The notes under the pieces were generated by a model. It was not told the origin of the DNA, did no database searches, and was given only the letters and a program-made list of their open reading frames with translations. Position numbers and translations under genes: made by a program. Positions 9,096 to 16,324 of a stretch of 64,000 nt of DNA are shown in pieces. This DNA is from CAYNWT01 sp964450955. GTDB taxonomy: Bacteria > Planctomycetota > Planctomycetia > Planctomycetales > Planctomycetaceae. The stretch is taken from NCBI GenBank assembly GCA_964450955.1, contig CAYVFI010000016.1:70218-134217 (forward strand), in the 5' to 3' direction. Each line of letters opens with the position of its first letter. The stretch's first letter is position 1.

Positions 9096-9674
9096 TCAAA
9101 TCGATTTCACAGCTTGCGGCTGAGTATCATTTTGAAGGAAAACCATTTCCTTGCCATGACAGCGTGGGACCGGGCGACCGGTCAGTTTCCGCTCGGCGCC
9201 AGAACATTCGAGGCATTGGTACGTTGTGTAAGACACGAGCACGGTTTGAGAACTCCGGCGTGACTGGACCAGTTCGTTCACAGCAGACTCGCCAAGATCA
9301 CGCAGCACCTCGTCAATCTGGACAGTCGGCAGTGGTTCTCGATTCTCCTGACTTTCCCTGTTTGGCCCGATTGCAACAGTCTCGACACCGTCTCGCTTCG
9401 CCTGCACAAGCCATTCAATGACTGCGGATGGAGTTAGCTGAGCCACCGTATCGGTCTCCGCCCATGCAGCATCATCAATGTATTGCTGCGCGCTGGATGC
9501 GGTTAGGAATACGGCCACCGCATCGCTGCCATCCGCCATCGAAAAGACGGGAGTGTTAAGCGCCGGAGTTCCTTTCTCAGCGACGACGAACAGGTCTTTA
9601 CCGGTTCGGTATTCTTCAACAGACATATCGGGGCTCTCGAATAGAACAGGACGATCGGACGGACGGGATGACAT
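9096..9674 (-). CDS. Unknown protein with C-terminal zinc-ribbon-like motif
   Basis: A 192-residue soluble protein. The first 145 residues resemble no family I can name with confidence; segments such as FVVAEKGTPALNTPVF and DAVAVFLTASSAQQYIDD recall SseB-like domains. The end carries YQCLECSG...GRPVPRCHGKEM, a CxxC followed by C-H, like a rubredoxin-type zinc ribbon with one Cys replaced by His. It lies 15 bases after the neighbouring gene, so they form a two-gene operon. The ribosome site is weak. Confidence 0.7.
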   Translation of the reverse strand: MSSRPSDRPVLFESPDMSVEEYRTGKDLFVVAEKGTPALNTPVFSMADGSDAVAVFLTASSAQQYIDDAAWAETDTVAQLTPSAVIEWLVQAKRDGVETVAIGPNRESQENREPLPTVQIDEVLRDLGESAVNELVQSRRSSQTVLVSYTTYQCLECSGAERKLTGRPVPRCHGKEMVFLQNDTQPQAVKSI

Positions 9675-9689
9675 CTCAGACTGACCAGG

Positions 9690-10175
9690 CTACTCGACAA
9701 GAACCATTGCGGTTCCTACTAACATGGCCGCACCGAGAGCCAGAGCCAGCACGAAGCCGACCGTTTGTGGGTATTTCGGATTGCCGCCCGGGGCTCTCGC
9801 AGCCGCAGCGGATTCTTCGCTGCGGACGTGCGTTGCAGATTCCGCAGCGACCGGCCCAACCTGAGAAACACACAGTCCGTCCTTCCAGTGCAAAGCCATC
9901 GACGAAGGCAACTGCCCGGAGTTCGCGACGTCGGCTGAGAAAAAACCTGCGATCACGGACCCATCTTCCTCAAGAACCTCAACCGGCCTCAGCAGCTCAC
10001 GTTCTCCGGGGAGTTCCAGCCGCAAATGCCCCTGCAGGTCTTCGGCGTCTGTGTTCCCGCCTGACGAAAAGTCAACACGGATCTGACCGGCCGTCTGGCC
10101 GACGCAATGAACGATTCCTCGACCAGACCGCAAGGTTGGCTGGGGACACGGGCTGCTGTTTTCACTGTCAATCAC
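9690..10175 (-). CDS. Unknown protein with C-terminal membrane anchor
   Basis: About 161 residues from a GTG at 10175, preceded by AAGGAGAG at ideal spacing; the upstream ATG has no ribosome site. The soluble N-terminal domain contains several Cys residues (SSPCPQPTL, GIVHCVGQ, GLCVSQ), and the protein ends in a single hydrophobic helix (VGFVLALALGAAMLVGTAMVL). No family recognised. It is the first gene of the pair with the zinc-ribbon protein, and a sigma-54-like site lies 57 bases upstream. Confidence 0.7.
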   Translation of the reverse strand: MIDSENSSPCPQPTLRSGRGIVHCVGQTAGQIRVDFSSGGNTDAEDLQGHLRLELPGERELLRPVEVLEEDGSVIAGFFSADVANSGQLPSSMALHWKDGLCVSQVGPVAAESATHVRSEESAAAARAPGGNPKYPQTVGFVLALALGAAMLVGTAMVLVE

Positions 10176-10231
10176 TTTGTTCTCTCCTTCTTGAACCATT
10201 AGATAGCAAGCTGCAACGGTTCCAGAACAAA

Positions 10232-10246
10232 GCAACTGCCGTACCG
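10232..10246 (-). promoter_or_regulatory. Sigma-54-type promoter of the 10175/9674 gene pair
   Basis: Minus strand CGGTACGGCAGTTGC with GG/GC 12 bases apart and a complete TTGC; the -24 box differs at two positions. Confidence 0.5.
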
Positions 10247-10409
10247 ACCCCGAATATCGCGTCTCATGCGGCGAAACGGCTCAGTAATCGGAGGATCGCC
10301 CGCCAGGGTGGGGGCTGGCCAACCACTTCCGCCACAGAAGTGTGAGACTTACCACCTGGCAATCGGATGCGTATGATCGGTCGGTCTTTTTGAACAGGAA
10401 GAAGTGAAA

Positions 10410-11870
10410 ATGCCGAAAGCGCTCGTCATCGATGACGATCGGTCCACGTGTGAGCTGGTACGTCGATCGCTCGAAAAAGTCGACATCCAGACGGTAGCAA
10501 CCCAGGTCTTTACTGAAGGTCTTGAACGGGTCGAGAACGAAGATTTCGATGTCGTTCTATTGGACATCATGTTGCCGGGAATTTCCGGCCTTGAGGTCTT
10601 CAAGACCATCCGACAGCTTGATCGCAAGTTGCCCGTGATTTTCATAACCGCTTCAGACTCCAGCGAAATTGCCATCCAGGCAATGCAACTAGGAGGTTTT
10701 GACTATGTGACGAAGCCACTGGATTTGCCAGTACTCAATGAAATCGTGAACCGCGCGCTCGCCACGCGGCGCATGATGAGTGTACCGGTTGCTCTTCCGA
10801 TTGATGGAGATGAGGCACCAGACGCAGATGCGTTCATTGGCCGCAGTCCGGCCATGCTGGACGTATTCAAAATGGTTGGTCGCGTTGCGGCTCAAAATGT
10901 TCCCGTCTTGATCCGCGGCGAAAGCGGTACAGGAAAAGAACTTGTCGCGCGGGCGGTTTACCAGTTTAGCGATCGCGAAGGCGAGTGTTTCATGGCCGTC
11001 AATTGTGCGGCGCTACCCGACAGCCTTCTGGAAAGTGAACTTTTTGGACACGAGAAAGGTGCATTCACCGGGGCCGATAAAAGACGTATCGGGAAGTTCG
11101 AAGCGTGCAACGGCGGAACGATTTTTCTTGATGAAGTCGGTGACATGTCTTCCCTGGTGCAGGGAAAAGTTCTACGACTGCTTCAAGAACAGCGCTTCGA
11201 GCGTATTGGGGGCAATGAGACCATCGAAACCAACGTTCGTATCATTACGGCTACGAATCGAAACCTTGAAGAAATGGTCGAATCCGGTGACTTCCGTGAA
11301 GACCTTTTCTACCGCCTAAACGGAGTGACAATCTCGCTCCCGCCACTGCGCGAGCGTAACGGGGATGTTGACTTGCTGCTGGAGCACTACTTGAGAATCG
11401 CTTGCGAAGAAATGAGCAAGAAGCATGTCGAAGGAATCTCGCCAGAAGCATTGGCGGTGCTTCGAACCTACCGGTGGCCCGGAAATGTGCGTGAGTTAAG
11501 AAGCGTCATCCGTGAGTCTCTTATCAACGCGACCGGACCAGTGATTGTCCCTTCGTTTCTCCCAAAAATTCTGACCGATACCGAATCTGTACCAGCGACA
11601 ACGACAGGCGGTACCAACGGGCCCGAATCAGACCTGCCTCCATCCGACCTGGGCCCGTTTATTGCCAGGCGAATTGCTGCCGGTTCAACCGACCTCTACG
11701 CAGAGGCAGTTGAAGCACTTGAAAAATATCTGATCACTCGGGCTTTGCAGCACACCGAAGGTAATCAGACGAAAGCGGCAGAATTGCTTGGTATTACACG
11801 TGGTAAAATTCGTGATCGTGTGAAGAGTTTTGGAATCAACCTCGATAAGTCGATCACTCTGGAAAACTGA
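10410..11870 (+). CDS. NtrC-type sigma-54-dependent response regulator
   Basis: About 486 residues from the ATG at 10410, with AGGAAG 8 bases upstream; a GTG two codons earlier is too close to that site. Domains: receiver (1-120; acidic DDD at 9-11, phospho-acceptor Asp in VVLLDIMLPG, Lys in VTKPLDL), AAA+ ATPase (about 145-375; Walker A GESGTGKE, sigma-54-contact loop GAFTGA, Walker B GGTIFLDEVGD) and a Fis-type HTH at the end (NQTKAAELLGITRGKIRDR). It activates sigma-54 promoters after phosphorylation. The hybrid kinase 65 bases downstream is the probable partner. Close paralogue of the regulator at 34526. Confidence 0.93.
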   Translation: MPKALVIDDDRSTCELVRRSLEKVDIQTVATQVFTEGLERVENEDFDVVLLDIMLPGISGLEVFKTIRQLDRKLPVIFITASDSSEIAIQAMQLGGFDYVTKPLDLPVLNEIVNRALATRRMMSVPVALPIDGDEAPDADAFIGRSPAMLDVFKMVGRVAAQNVPVLIRGESGTGKELVARAVYQFSDREGECFMAVNCAALPDSLLESELFGHEKGAFTGADKRRIGKFEACNGGTIFLDEVGDMSSLVQGKVLRLLQEQRFERIGGNETIETNVRIITATNRNLEEMVESGDFREDLFYRLNGVTISLPPLRERNGDVDLLLEHYLRIACEEMSKKHVEGISPEALAVLRTYRWPGNVRELRSVIRESLINATGPVIVPSFLPKILTDTESVPATTTGGTNGPESDLPPSDLGPFIARRIAAGSTDLYAEAVEALEKYLITRALQHTEGNQTKAAELLGITRGKIRDRVKSFGINLDKSITLEN

Positions 11871-11934
11871 ACGAATCACTTCAGTTCGGCCGCAAAAATG
11901 ATTACGACAGCCATTACTTTCCAGCGTTTGCGTC

Positions 11935-14010
11935 ATGCCCGACAATCAAGAATCGAACACCCAATCCTCCAACGCAATCCTCAGAGCGAAACTACAGAAA
12001 AGTAGGGAAGTCGAGGTCGAACTTCGGGGTGAGCGAAATTCGGCGGAAGAAGCGAGCCGCGTCAAAAGTGAGTTCATGGCAAATATCAGCCACGAACTCC
12101 GGACACCGATGAACGCCATTCTGGGCATGACTGAGCTCGCACTTCAGGAATCGCTGACCCCGCGGGTTCGGGAGTACTTGAAGACCGTTCAGGACTCAGC
12201 CGACACGATGTTGTTTCTCATCAACGACATCCTGGACTTTTCCCGATTGGAAGCTGGTCGGTTTGAACTCGACCCGGTCAGCCTTAACCTGCGGTCGCTA
12301 CTCGACGAAACCATGCGAACACTCGCGTTGCGAGCACACGAGAAGGGACTGGAACTTGCATACCACGTCGACCATCGGATTCCGGATTCGATAGTCGCCG
12401 ACCCGATGCGACTGCGACAAATCCTGACCAACCTGGTCAACAACGCGATCAAATTTACCGAGCAGGGAGAGGTCGTTCTACGAGTGCTCAAAGATGCGTC
12501 AAAGCCTGATAAATCAAACACCGCCACGCGCGCGAAATTTTGTGTGACTGACACGGGAATTGGAATCAGCAAACAAGACATCGAACGCATTTTTGTTCCG
12601 TTTGCTCAGGCAGATTCGTCCACAACAAGGCATTATTCCGGTACCGGCCTCGGACTCTCGATCTGTTCTGAACTTATTGAGCTGATGGGTGGATCGCTTG
12701 AAGTCCGTAGCGAACCAACACGGGGCAGCGACTTCTATTTCACCATCGATCTGATACTTGATGACGATCAGGATCCATCGCCAGCCGATGTGGGAAATGG
12801 TCGACAAGTTTTGGTCGTCGATGACAACCAGTCGCAACGCGAGATTGTCGGAGAGCTACTGGCTGAACTTGGTTTTCAGCCCACGCTCGCAGCAAATGCA
12901 GATGATGCGTTCTCCATACTGTCACAAGATGACGGCGACGATATCGCATTTCTGGTTGTCGACGCGCTGATGCCCGGGACGGACGGCTTTATGCTGACTG
13001 AACGAGTTCAGTCTGATCACAACCGCAAGACGCCAGTCGCACTCATGGTGTCTCCTGCAGACCGTCAGGTCTTTAGCGATCGATGCGAATCCCTCAAGCT
13101 GAGTCACTTCCTTGATAAGCCCGTCTCAAGAAACGCCGTCCACGAAGTCGCGTTTTCCGTACTCAACGAAGAAACGCAGCCTCAGAGATCAGGTTCACGG
13201 GAGACTATCACTGCGCCTCCGCGAACTCTTCGCATTCTTGTTGCCGAAGACACCCCTGCGAACCAAAAGGTTCTGCGTGCAATGCTGACCCGGCGAGGTC
13301 ACTCACTGCAGATCGCTCACAACGGCAGAGAAGCACTCGACCGATTGCACCAGGACGGCGATTTTGATCTCGTCCTGATGGATGTGCAGATGCCGACAAT
13401 GGACGGCATCCAGGCGACGCAGGCGATTCGAGAATCTGAGCACGGTACTAACAGTCGCATCCCCATCATTGCTATGACGGCTCATGCGATGCGAGGTGAT
13501 CGTGAAGCATGTCTCGCGGCGGGCATGGATCACTACATTGCCAAACCCATTAACTACAACCGCCTGATTCGGGCTGTGGAGCGGTTTGGACTGCCGCCTG
13601 GGACAGCGTCACAGGTTGCGCCCCTGGTTGCAAAACAGTCGCAGACCTCAAGCTCGTCGAAAGTGTGGAACGCGGATGCTGCCCTGCGGCGACTTGGCAA
13701 AGACGAATCGCTGCTGGCTGATCTCATCGACTTTTTCCACGAAGACTCCGTCACGCTTCAAGCCACGATTGAAGCTGCGATCCAATCCGCTGACGCTTAC
13801 GAGATCCAGCGAAACGCACACGCCCTGAAAGGACTCTGCGCTAACTTCGAGGCTCCGATCGCGACCGAAGCAGCCAACGACATCGAACGCCGCGCCGCCA
13901 AAGGGATGACGCAGGCCGGCGAATTTGATCTCAAATCTCTTAAACAAGCCGTCAAAGAACTTGCTGACGCACTTGCTCAGTGGAAATCCGATCGCGTGTG
14001 TCCTGAATAG
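11935..14010 (+). CDS. Hybrid sensor histidine kinase (HisKA-HATPase-REC-REC-Hpt)
   Basis: A 691-residue soluble kinase with no membrane segment and no recognised input domain: a short coiled coil (10-45), HisKA (FMANISHELRTPMNAILG, His53), HATPase_c with TGTGIG- and GTGLGLS-like glycine boxes (ending near 275), a first receiver (VLVVDDNQSQ; VVDALMPGTDG), a second receiver (ILVAEDTPANQ; LMDVQMPTMDG) and a C-terminal Hpt domain (NAHALKGLCANF). The internal relay means it can pass phosphate to a separate regulator, and the sigma-54 activator just upstream is the obvious candidate. Input is probably via a partner protein. Confidence 0.92.
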   Translation: MPDNQESNTQSSNAILRAKLQKSREVEVELRGERNSAEEASRVKSEFMANISHELRTPMNAILGMTELALQESLTPRVREYLKTVQDSADTMLFLINDILDFSRLEAGRFELDPVSLNLRSLLDETMRTLALRAHEKGLELAYHVDHRIPDSIVADPMRLRQILTNLVNNAIKFTEQGEVVLRVLKDASKPDKSNTATRAKFCVTDTGIGISKQDIERIFVPFAQADSSTTRHYSGTGLGLSICSELIELMGGSLEVRSEPTRGSDFYFTIDLILDDDQDPSPADVGNGRQVLVVDDNQSQREIVGELLAELGFQPTLAANADDAFSILSQDDGDDIAFLVVDALMPGTDGFMLTERVQSDHNRKTPVALMVSPADRQVFSDRCESLKLSHFLDKPVSRNAVHEVAFSVLNEETQPQRSGSRETITAPPRTLRILVAEDTPANQKVLRAMLTRRGHSLQIAHNGREALDRLHQDGDFDLVLMDVQMPTMDGIQATQAIRESEHGTNSRIPIIAMTAHAMRGDREACLAAGMDHYIAKPINYNRLIRAVERFGLPPGTASQVAPLVAKQSQTSSSSKVWNADAALRRLGKDESLLADLIDFFHEDSVTLQATIEAAIQSADAYEIQRNAHALKGLCANFEAPIATEAANDIERRAAKGMTQAGEFDLKSLKQAVKELADALAQWKSDRVCPE

Positions 14011-14050
14011 CCTGCCCGGAAACGTCGCCGGAAAACTTTCCGGCCGTCCC

Positions 14051-14079
14051 CGCGATCAGTCGGTCGATCAATGATCGCG
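14051..14079 (+). promoter_or_regulatory. Inverted repeat, candidate activator site
   Basis: CGCGATCA and TGATCGCG form a perfect 8-base inverted repeat with 13 bases between, about 60-90 bases upstream of the sigma-54 promoter at 14140. That is where an enhancer-binding protein would bind. Role inferred from position only. Confidence 0.35.
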
Positions 14080-14139
14080 CCGGCTCCCTGGCCTTCACCT
14101 GCCTTAGTCTATTAGCCCCACAGTTTGCCGTTTTTGCTT

Positions 14140-14154
14140 TGGCACGCGGCTTGC
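14140..14154 (+). promoter_or_regulatory. Sigma-54-type promoter of DUF1328 gene 2
   Basis: TGGCACGCGGCTTGC followed by T is a full consensus match (TGGCACG-N4-TTGC), 40 bases before the ATG at 14194. It probably also drives the PRC-barrel gene behind it. Confidence 0.88.
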
Positions 14155-14193
14155 TTCCTTTCTGCACATCACTTGATTTGAAAGGAACACTCC

Positions 14194-14358
14194 ATGTTGC
14201 GTTATGCCATCGGCTTTATGGCCATCGCTTTGATCGCTGGACTTTTTGGTTTCGGACTTGTTGGCGGAATGGCCTACGGAGCCGCGAAAATTTGCTTCTT
14301 CGCATTCCTGCTTCTGGCCGTCCTATCCCTGCTGACAGGCAAGCGTGTCGAAGCGTAG
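14194..14358 (+). CDS. DUF1328 family small membrane protein (copy 2)
   Basis: 54 residues, the same length as copy 1 at 3533 and nearly identical through GFGLVGGMAYGAAKICFF, with the same LL-GKR ending. Two membrane segments. AAAGGAA lies before the ATG. It is followed after 90 bases by the PRC-barrel gene. Function of the family is unknown; the duplicated gene with duplicated sigma-54 control suggests a stress role. Confidence 0.88.
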   Translation: MLRYAIGFMAIALIAGLFGFGLVGGMAYGAAKICFFAFLLLAVLSLLTGKRVEA

Positions 14359-14448
14359 TCGCCGGGTTCGACAAACAAAGGGTCACCCTGGCTTCCTGGC
14401 AGCACGATTAACCAACCACCAACCACCAACAAATGTTTGGAGGATGAC

Positions 14449-15186
14449 ATGTTTCAAAGTATGAACAACATCATTGGGTTCAAGGTCGACGCACTCGATG
14501 GCGAATGTGGGTCAGTCAAAGATTTATTCTTCGATGACTCAAGTCACAAGCTCCGTTACCTCGTTGTCGACACAGGCGGCTGGCTAAACTCGCATGAGGT
14601 GCTGATCTCACCCGAGTCCGTGGCTGAAATCGACGGAGCCACCAAAACGGTGGCGGTGTTACTTCGCAAGAGCGCGATTGACGACTCGCCAAAAGTGGAC
14701 ACTGACAGGCCGATCTCGCGGCAGTACGAGATCGCTTTGGCCAGCTACCACAACTGGCCAGCCTACTGGGCGGTCGCGGGTCATTCATCGACTCCCGTCG
14801 AACGTGATGAGTCAGCAGTGGCTGCTGCAATGATGGTGGAAGAAGCAGACCCAAACCTCCGCAGCGCTAAGGCTGTTATCGGCTACGGTATTCAGTGCAT
14901 GGAGGATAGTCTCGGTCACGTGGAGGATCTCATTCTCGACACCGAAACTTACACGATCCGCTACGTCATCGTAGACACGCGAAACTGGCTGCCTGGAGGT
15001 AAGAAGGTGATGGTCTCCTTCGACTGGATCACTCATTTCTCCTGGGCCGACAGCAAAGCGTTCGTCGACCTGACACAAGACCAACTGCGGGACGCCCCGG
15101 AATACGACCCGCGGGCACCCGTCAATCGACAGCTTGAAGAACGACTCTTCGACTTCTACGGGCGACCAATCTATTGGCTCGACTGA
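14449..15186 (+). CDS. Protein with two PRC-barrel domains
   Basis: 245 residues from the ATG at 14449, set by GGAGG five bases upstream. Two PRC-barrel repeats: the first at about 1-85 (IIGFKVDALDGECGSVKDLFFDD..LRYLVVDTGGWL), the second at about 140-215 (VIGYGIQCMEDSLGHVEDLILD..IRYVIVDTRNWLPG). Each repeat ends in a similar HNWPAYW or YGRPIYWLD segment. No signal peptide, so cytoplasmic. PRC barrels act in RNA processing or in binding other proteins; the exact role here is unknown. It follows the DUF1328 gene, probably in the same transcript. Confidence 0.85.
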   Translation: MFQSMNNIIGFKVDALDGECGSVKDLFFDDSSHKLRYLVVDTGGWLNSHEVLISPESVAEIDGATKTVAVLLRKSAIDDSPKVDTDRPISRQYEIALASYHNWPAYWAVAGHSSTPVERDESAVAAAMMVEEADPNLRSAKAVIGYGIQCMEDSLGHVEDLILDTETYTIRYVIVDTRNWLPGGKKVMVSFDWITHFSWADSKAFVDLTQDQLRDAPEYDPRAPVNRQLEERLFDFYGRPIYWLD

Positions 15187-15226
15187 CCATTCAGACAAAC
15201 TTTCGTTGCTACAAAATCTCAAAACA

Positions 15227-15241
15227 TGGCCACCGCACTGC
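15227..15241 (+). promoter_or_regulatory. Weak sigma-54-type promoter
   Basis: TGGCCACCGCACTGC: GG/GC spacing correct but the -24 box is changed at two positions; 32 bases before the lipoprotein start. Confidence 0.4.
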
Positions 15242-15272
15242 GGAGCCGGTCCGTTAAGAAAGGAACCGAATC

Positions 15273-15752
15273 ATGACTCGTTTATTCATCCCGCTCGCTC
15301 TGGTCGCACTGGTTGCTGGCTGTTCGGAAACTGATTCTGAAGTTACGACAAACGTGCCGCCCACAACCGACGCCCCCGTAACCAGCTCGGACGTCAGGGA
15401 AGAGATTAATGAGGCAGCAGAGAAAATTGGTGAGTTTGCCTCAGAGAAGAAGGAGGAATACGCATTGCAACTGGACAAGCAGATGCAGGACCTCGACAAA
15501 AAACTTGCAGCCTTGAAAGAAAAGACGGCGGAACTGAAGGACGATGCAAAGGTCAAATGGGACGAAAAAATGTCGGCCCTGGAAACCAAGCGACAGACCG
15601 CTGCCCAAAAGCTTGCCGCTGTCAAAAATGCAAGCGGTGACGCGTGGGCCGAAATGAAGTCTGGTTTCGTGGCCGCTTTGGATGAGCTATCTAAAGCGTA
15701 CGAAGATGCATCCGCTGAGTTTCAGGAATCGAGCTCCAACGAAGACGCCTAA
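15273..15752 (+). CDS. Coiled-coil lipoprotein
   Basis: 159 residues. Signal peptide with lipobox LVAGC (Cys17), a Thr/Pro-rich linker, then about 110 residues of charged coiled coil (LDKQMQDLDKKLAALKEK, WDEKMSALETKRQTAAQKL). AAAGGAA precedes the ATG. Probably membrane-anchored in the envelope; no enzymatic motif. A strong terminator follows directly. Confidence 0.8.
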   Translation: MTRLFIPLALVALVAGCSETDSEVTTNVPPTTDAPVTSSDVREEINEAAEKIGEFASEKKEEYALQLDKQMQDLDKKLAALKEKTAELKDDAKVKWDEKMSALETKRQTAAQKLAAVKNASGDAWAEMKSGFVAALDELSKAYEDASAEFQESSSNEDA

Positions 15753-15772
15753 TCGAAACGCTGATCAGTTCA

Positions 15773-15807
15773 AGAGTCACTGTTGCGGAACAGTGGCTCT
15801 TTTTTTG
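15773..15807 (+). terminator. Rho-independent terminator
   Basis: A 12-base stem AGAGTCACTGTT / AACAGTGGCTCT with one G-T pair and a four-base loop, followed by seven T. It lies 20 bases after the lipoprotein stop. Confidence 0.92.
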
Positions 15808-15885
15808 TGGTTCTTCTGAGAAGTCTGTGGCTTAAAACTTCTGTTTCTTCCACACATCGATCTTATTCCTACAGCGATTTTCGTT

Positions 15886-16112
15886 CAGTCGCGGAGCGAC
15901 GGCATGCGATAGCCTCGGGTTTCAACCCCGAGGAAACGTGGCCCGCAACTTCCGAAGCCGCGAAGCGGCGGCAGGTGGATCGTTGAACGCGTTGTAATGC
16001 GAGAGTGATTGCGCGAATGGCCGCATGTCGTCGCTCCGCGACTCGTACGAACGGTTCGCGCACGTCCTCGGACGAAAGTCCGAGGCTATCGCATGTCGTT
16101 GCTCCGCGACTG
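15886..16112. repeat. Inverted palindromic repeat cluster
   Basis: The left arm 15886-15933 and right arm 16066-16112 are near-perfect inverted copies (core CAGTCGCGGAGC...GCGATAGCCTCGG). Each arm ends in its own hairpin: CCTCGGG/CCCGAGG on the left, and CCTCGGAC-GAAA-GTCCGAGG with a GNRA-type loop on the right. A third partial inverted copy sits at 16022-16042, and a GCCGC-GAA-GCGGC hairpin at 15957-15969. The 15808-16324 stretch has no convincing gene. Likely a dispersed REP/MITE-like element. Confidence 0.75.
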
Positions 16113-16324
16113 AGACACTTCGAGAGAATCAGAAGATGCCGCCAGCCACAAGAATCCCAGAAGAACCTCCTTTGTTTGTTCCTGGGACAGACAATCCTTC
16201 CACCTTCGCGGGCCAGCACAGGCGCAATCTACGTACCATTCTTGATACAGTCTGCGACTAATAGCTTTCGGCTGAGTGCCGGCGTTCTTTTGGTACATCA
16301 TTTCGAGCAGGCAGGCAGAAACCC

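Noticed and set aside
10357..10370. TGGCAATCGGATGC before the sigma-54 activator gene at 10410
   Set aside because: GG and GC are 11 bases apart, not 12, and the -24 box is poor; not counted as a sigma-54 site.
14027..14044. GCCGGAAA-AC-TTTCCGGC palindrome after the hybrid kinase gene
   Set aside because: Loop of two bases and no T tract make it a poor terminator; it might be a protein-binding palindrome but nothing supports that.
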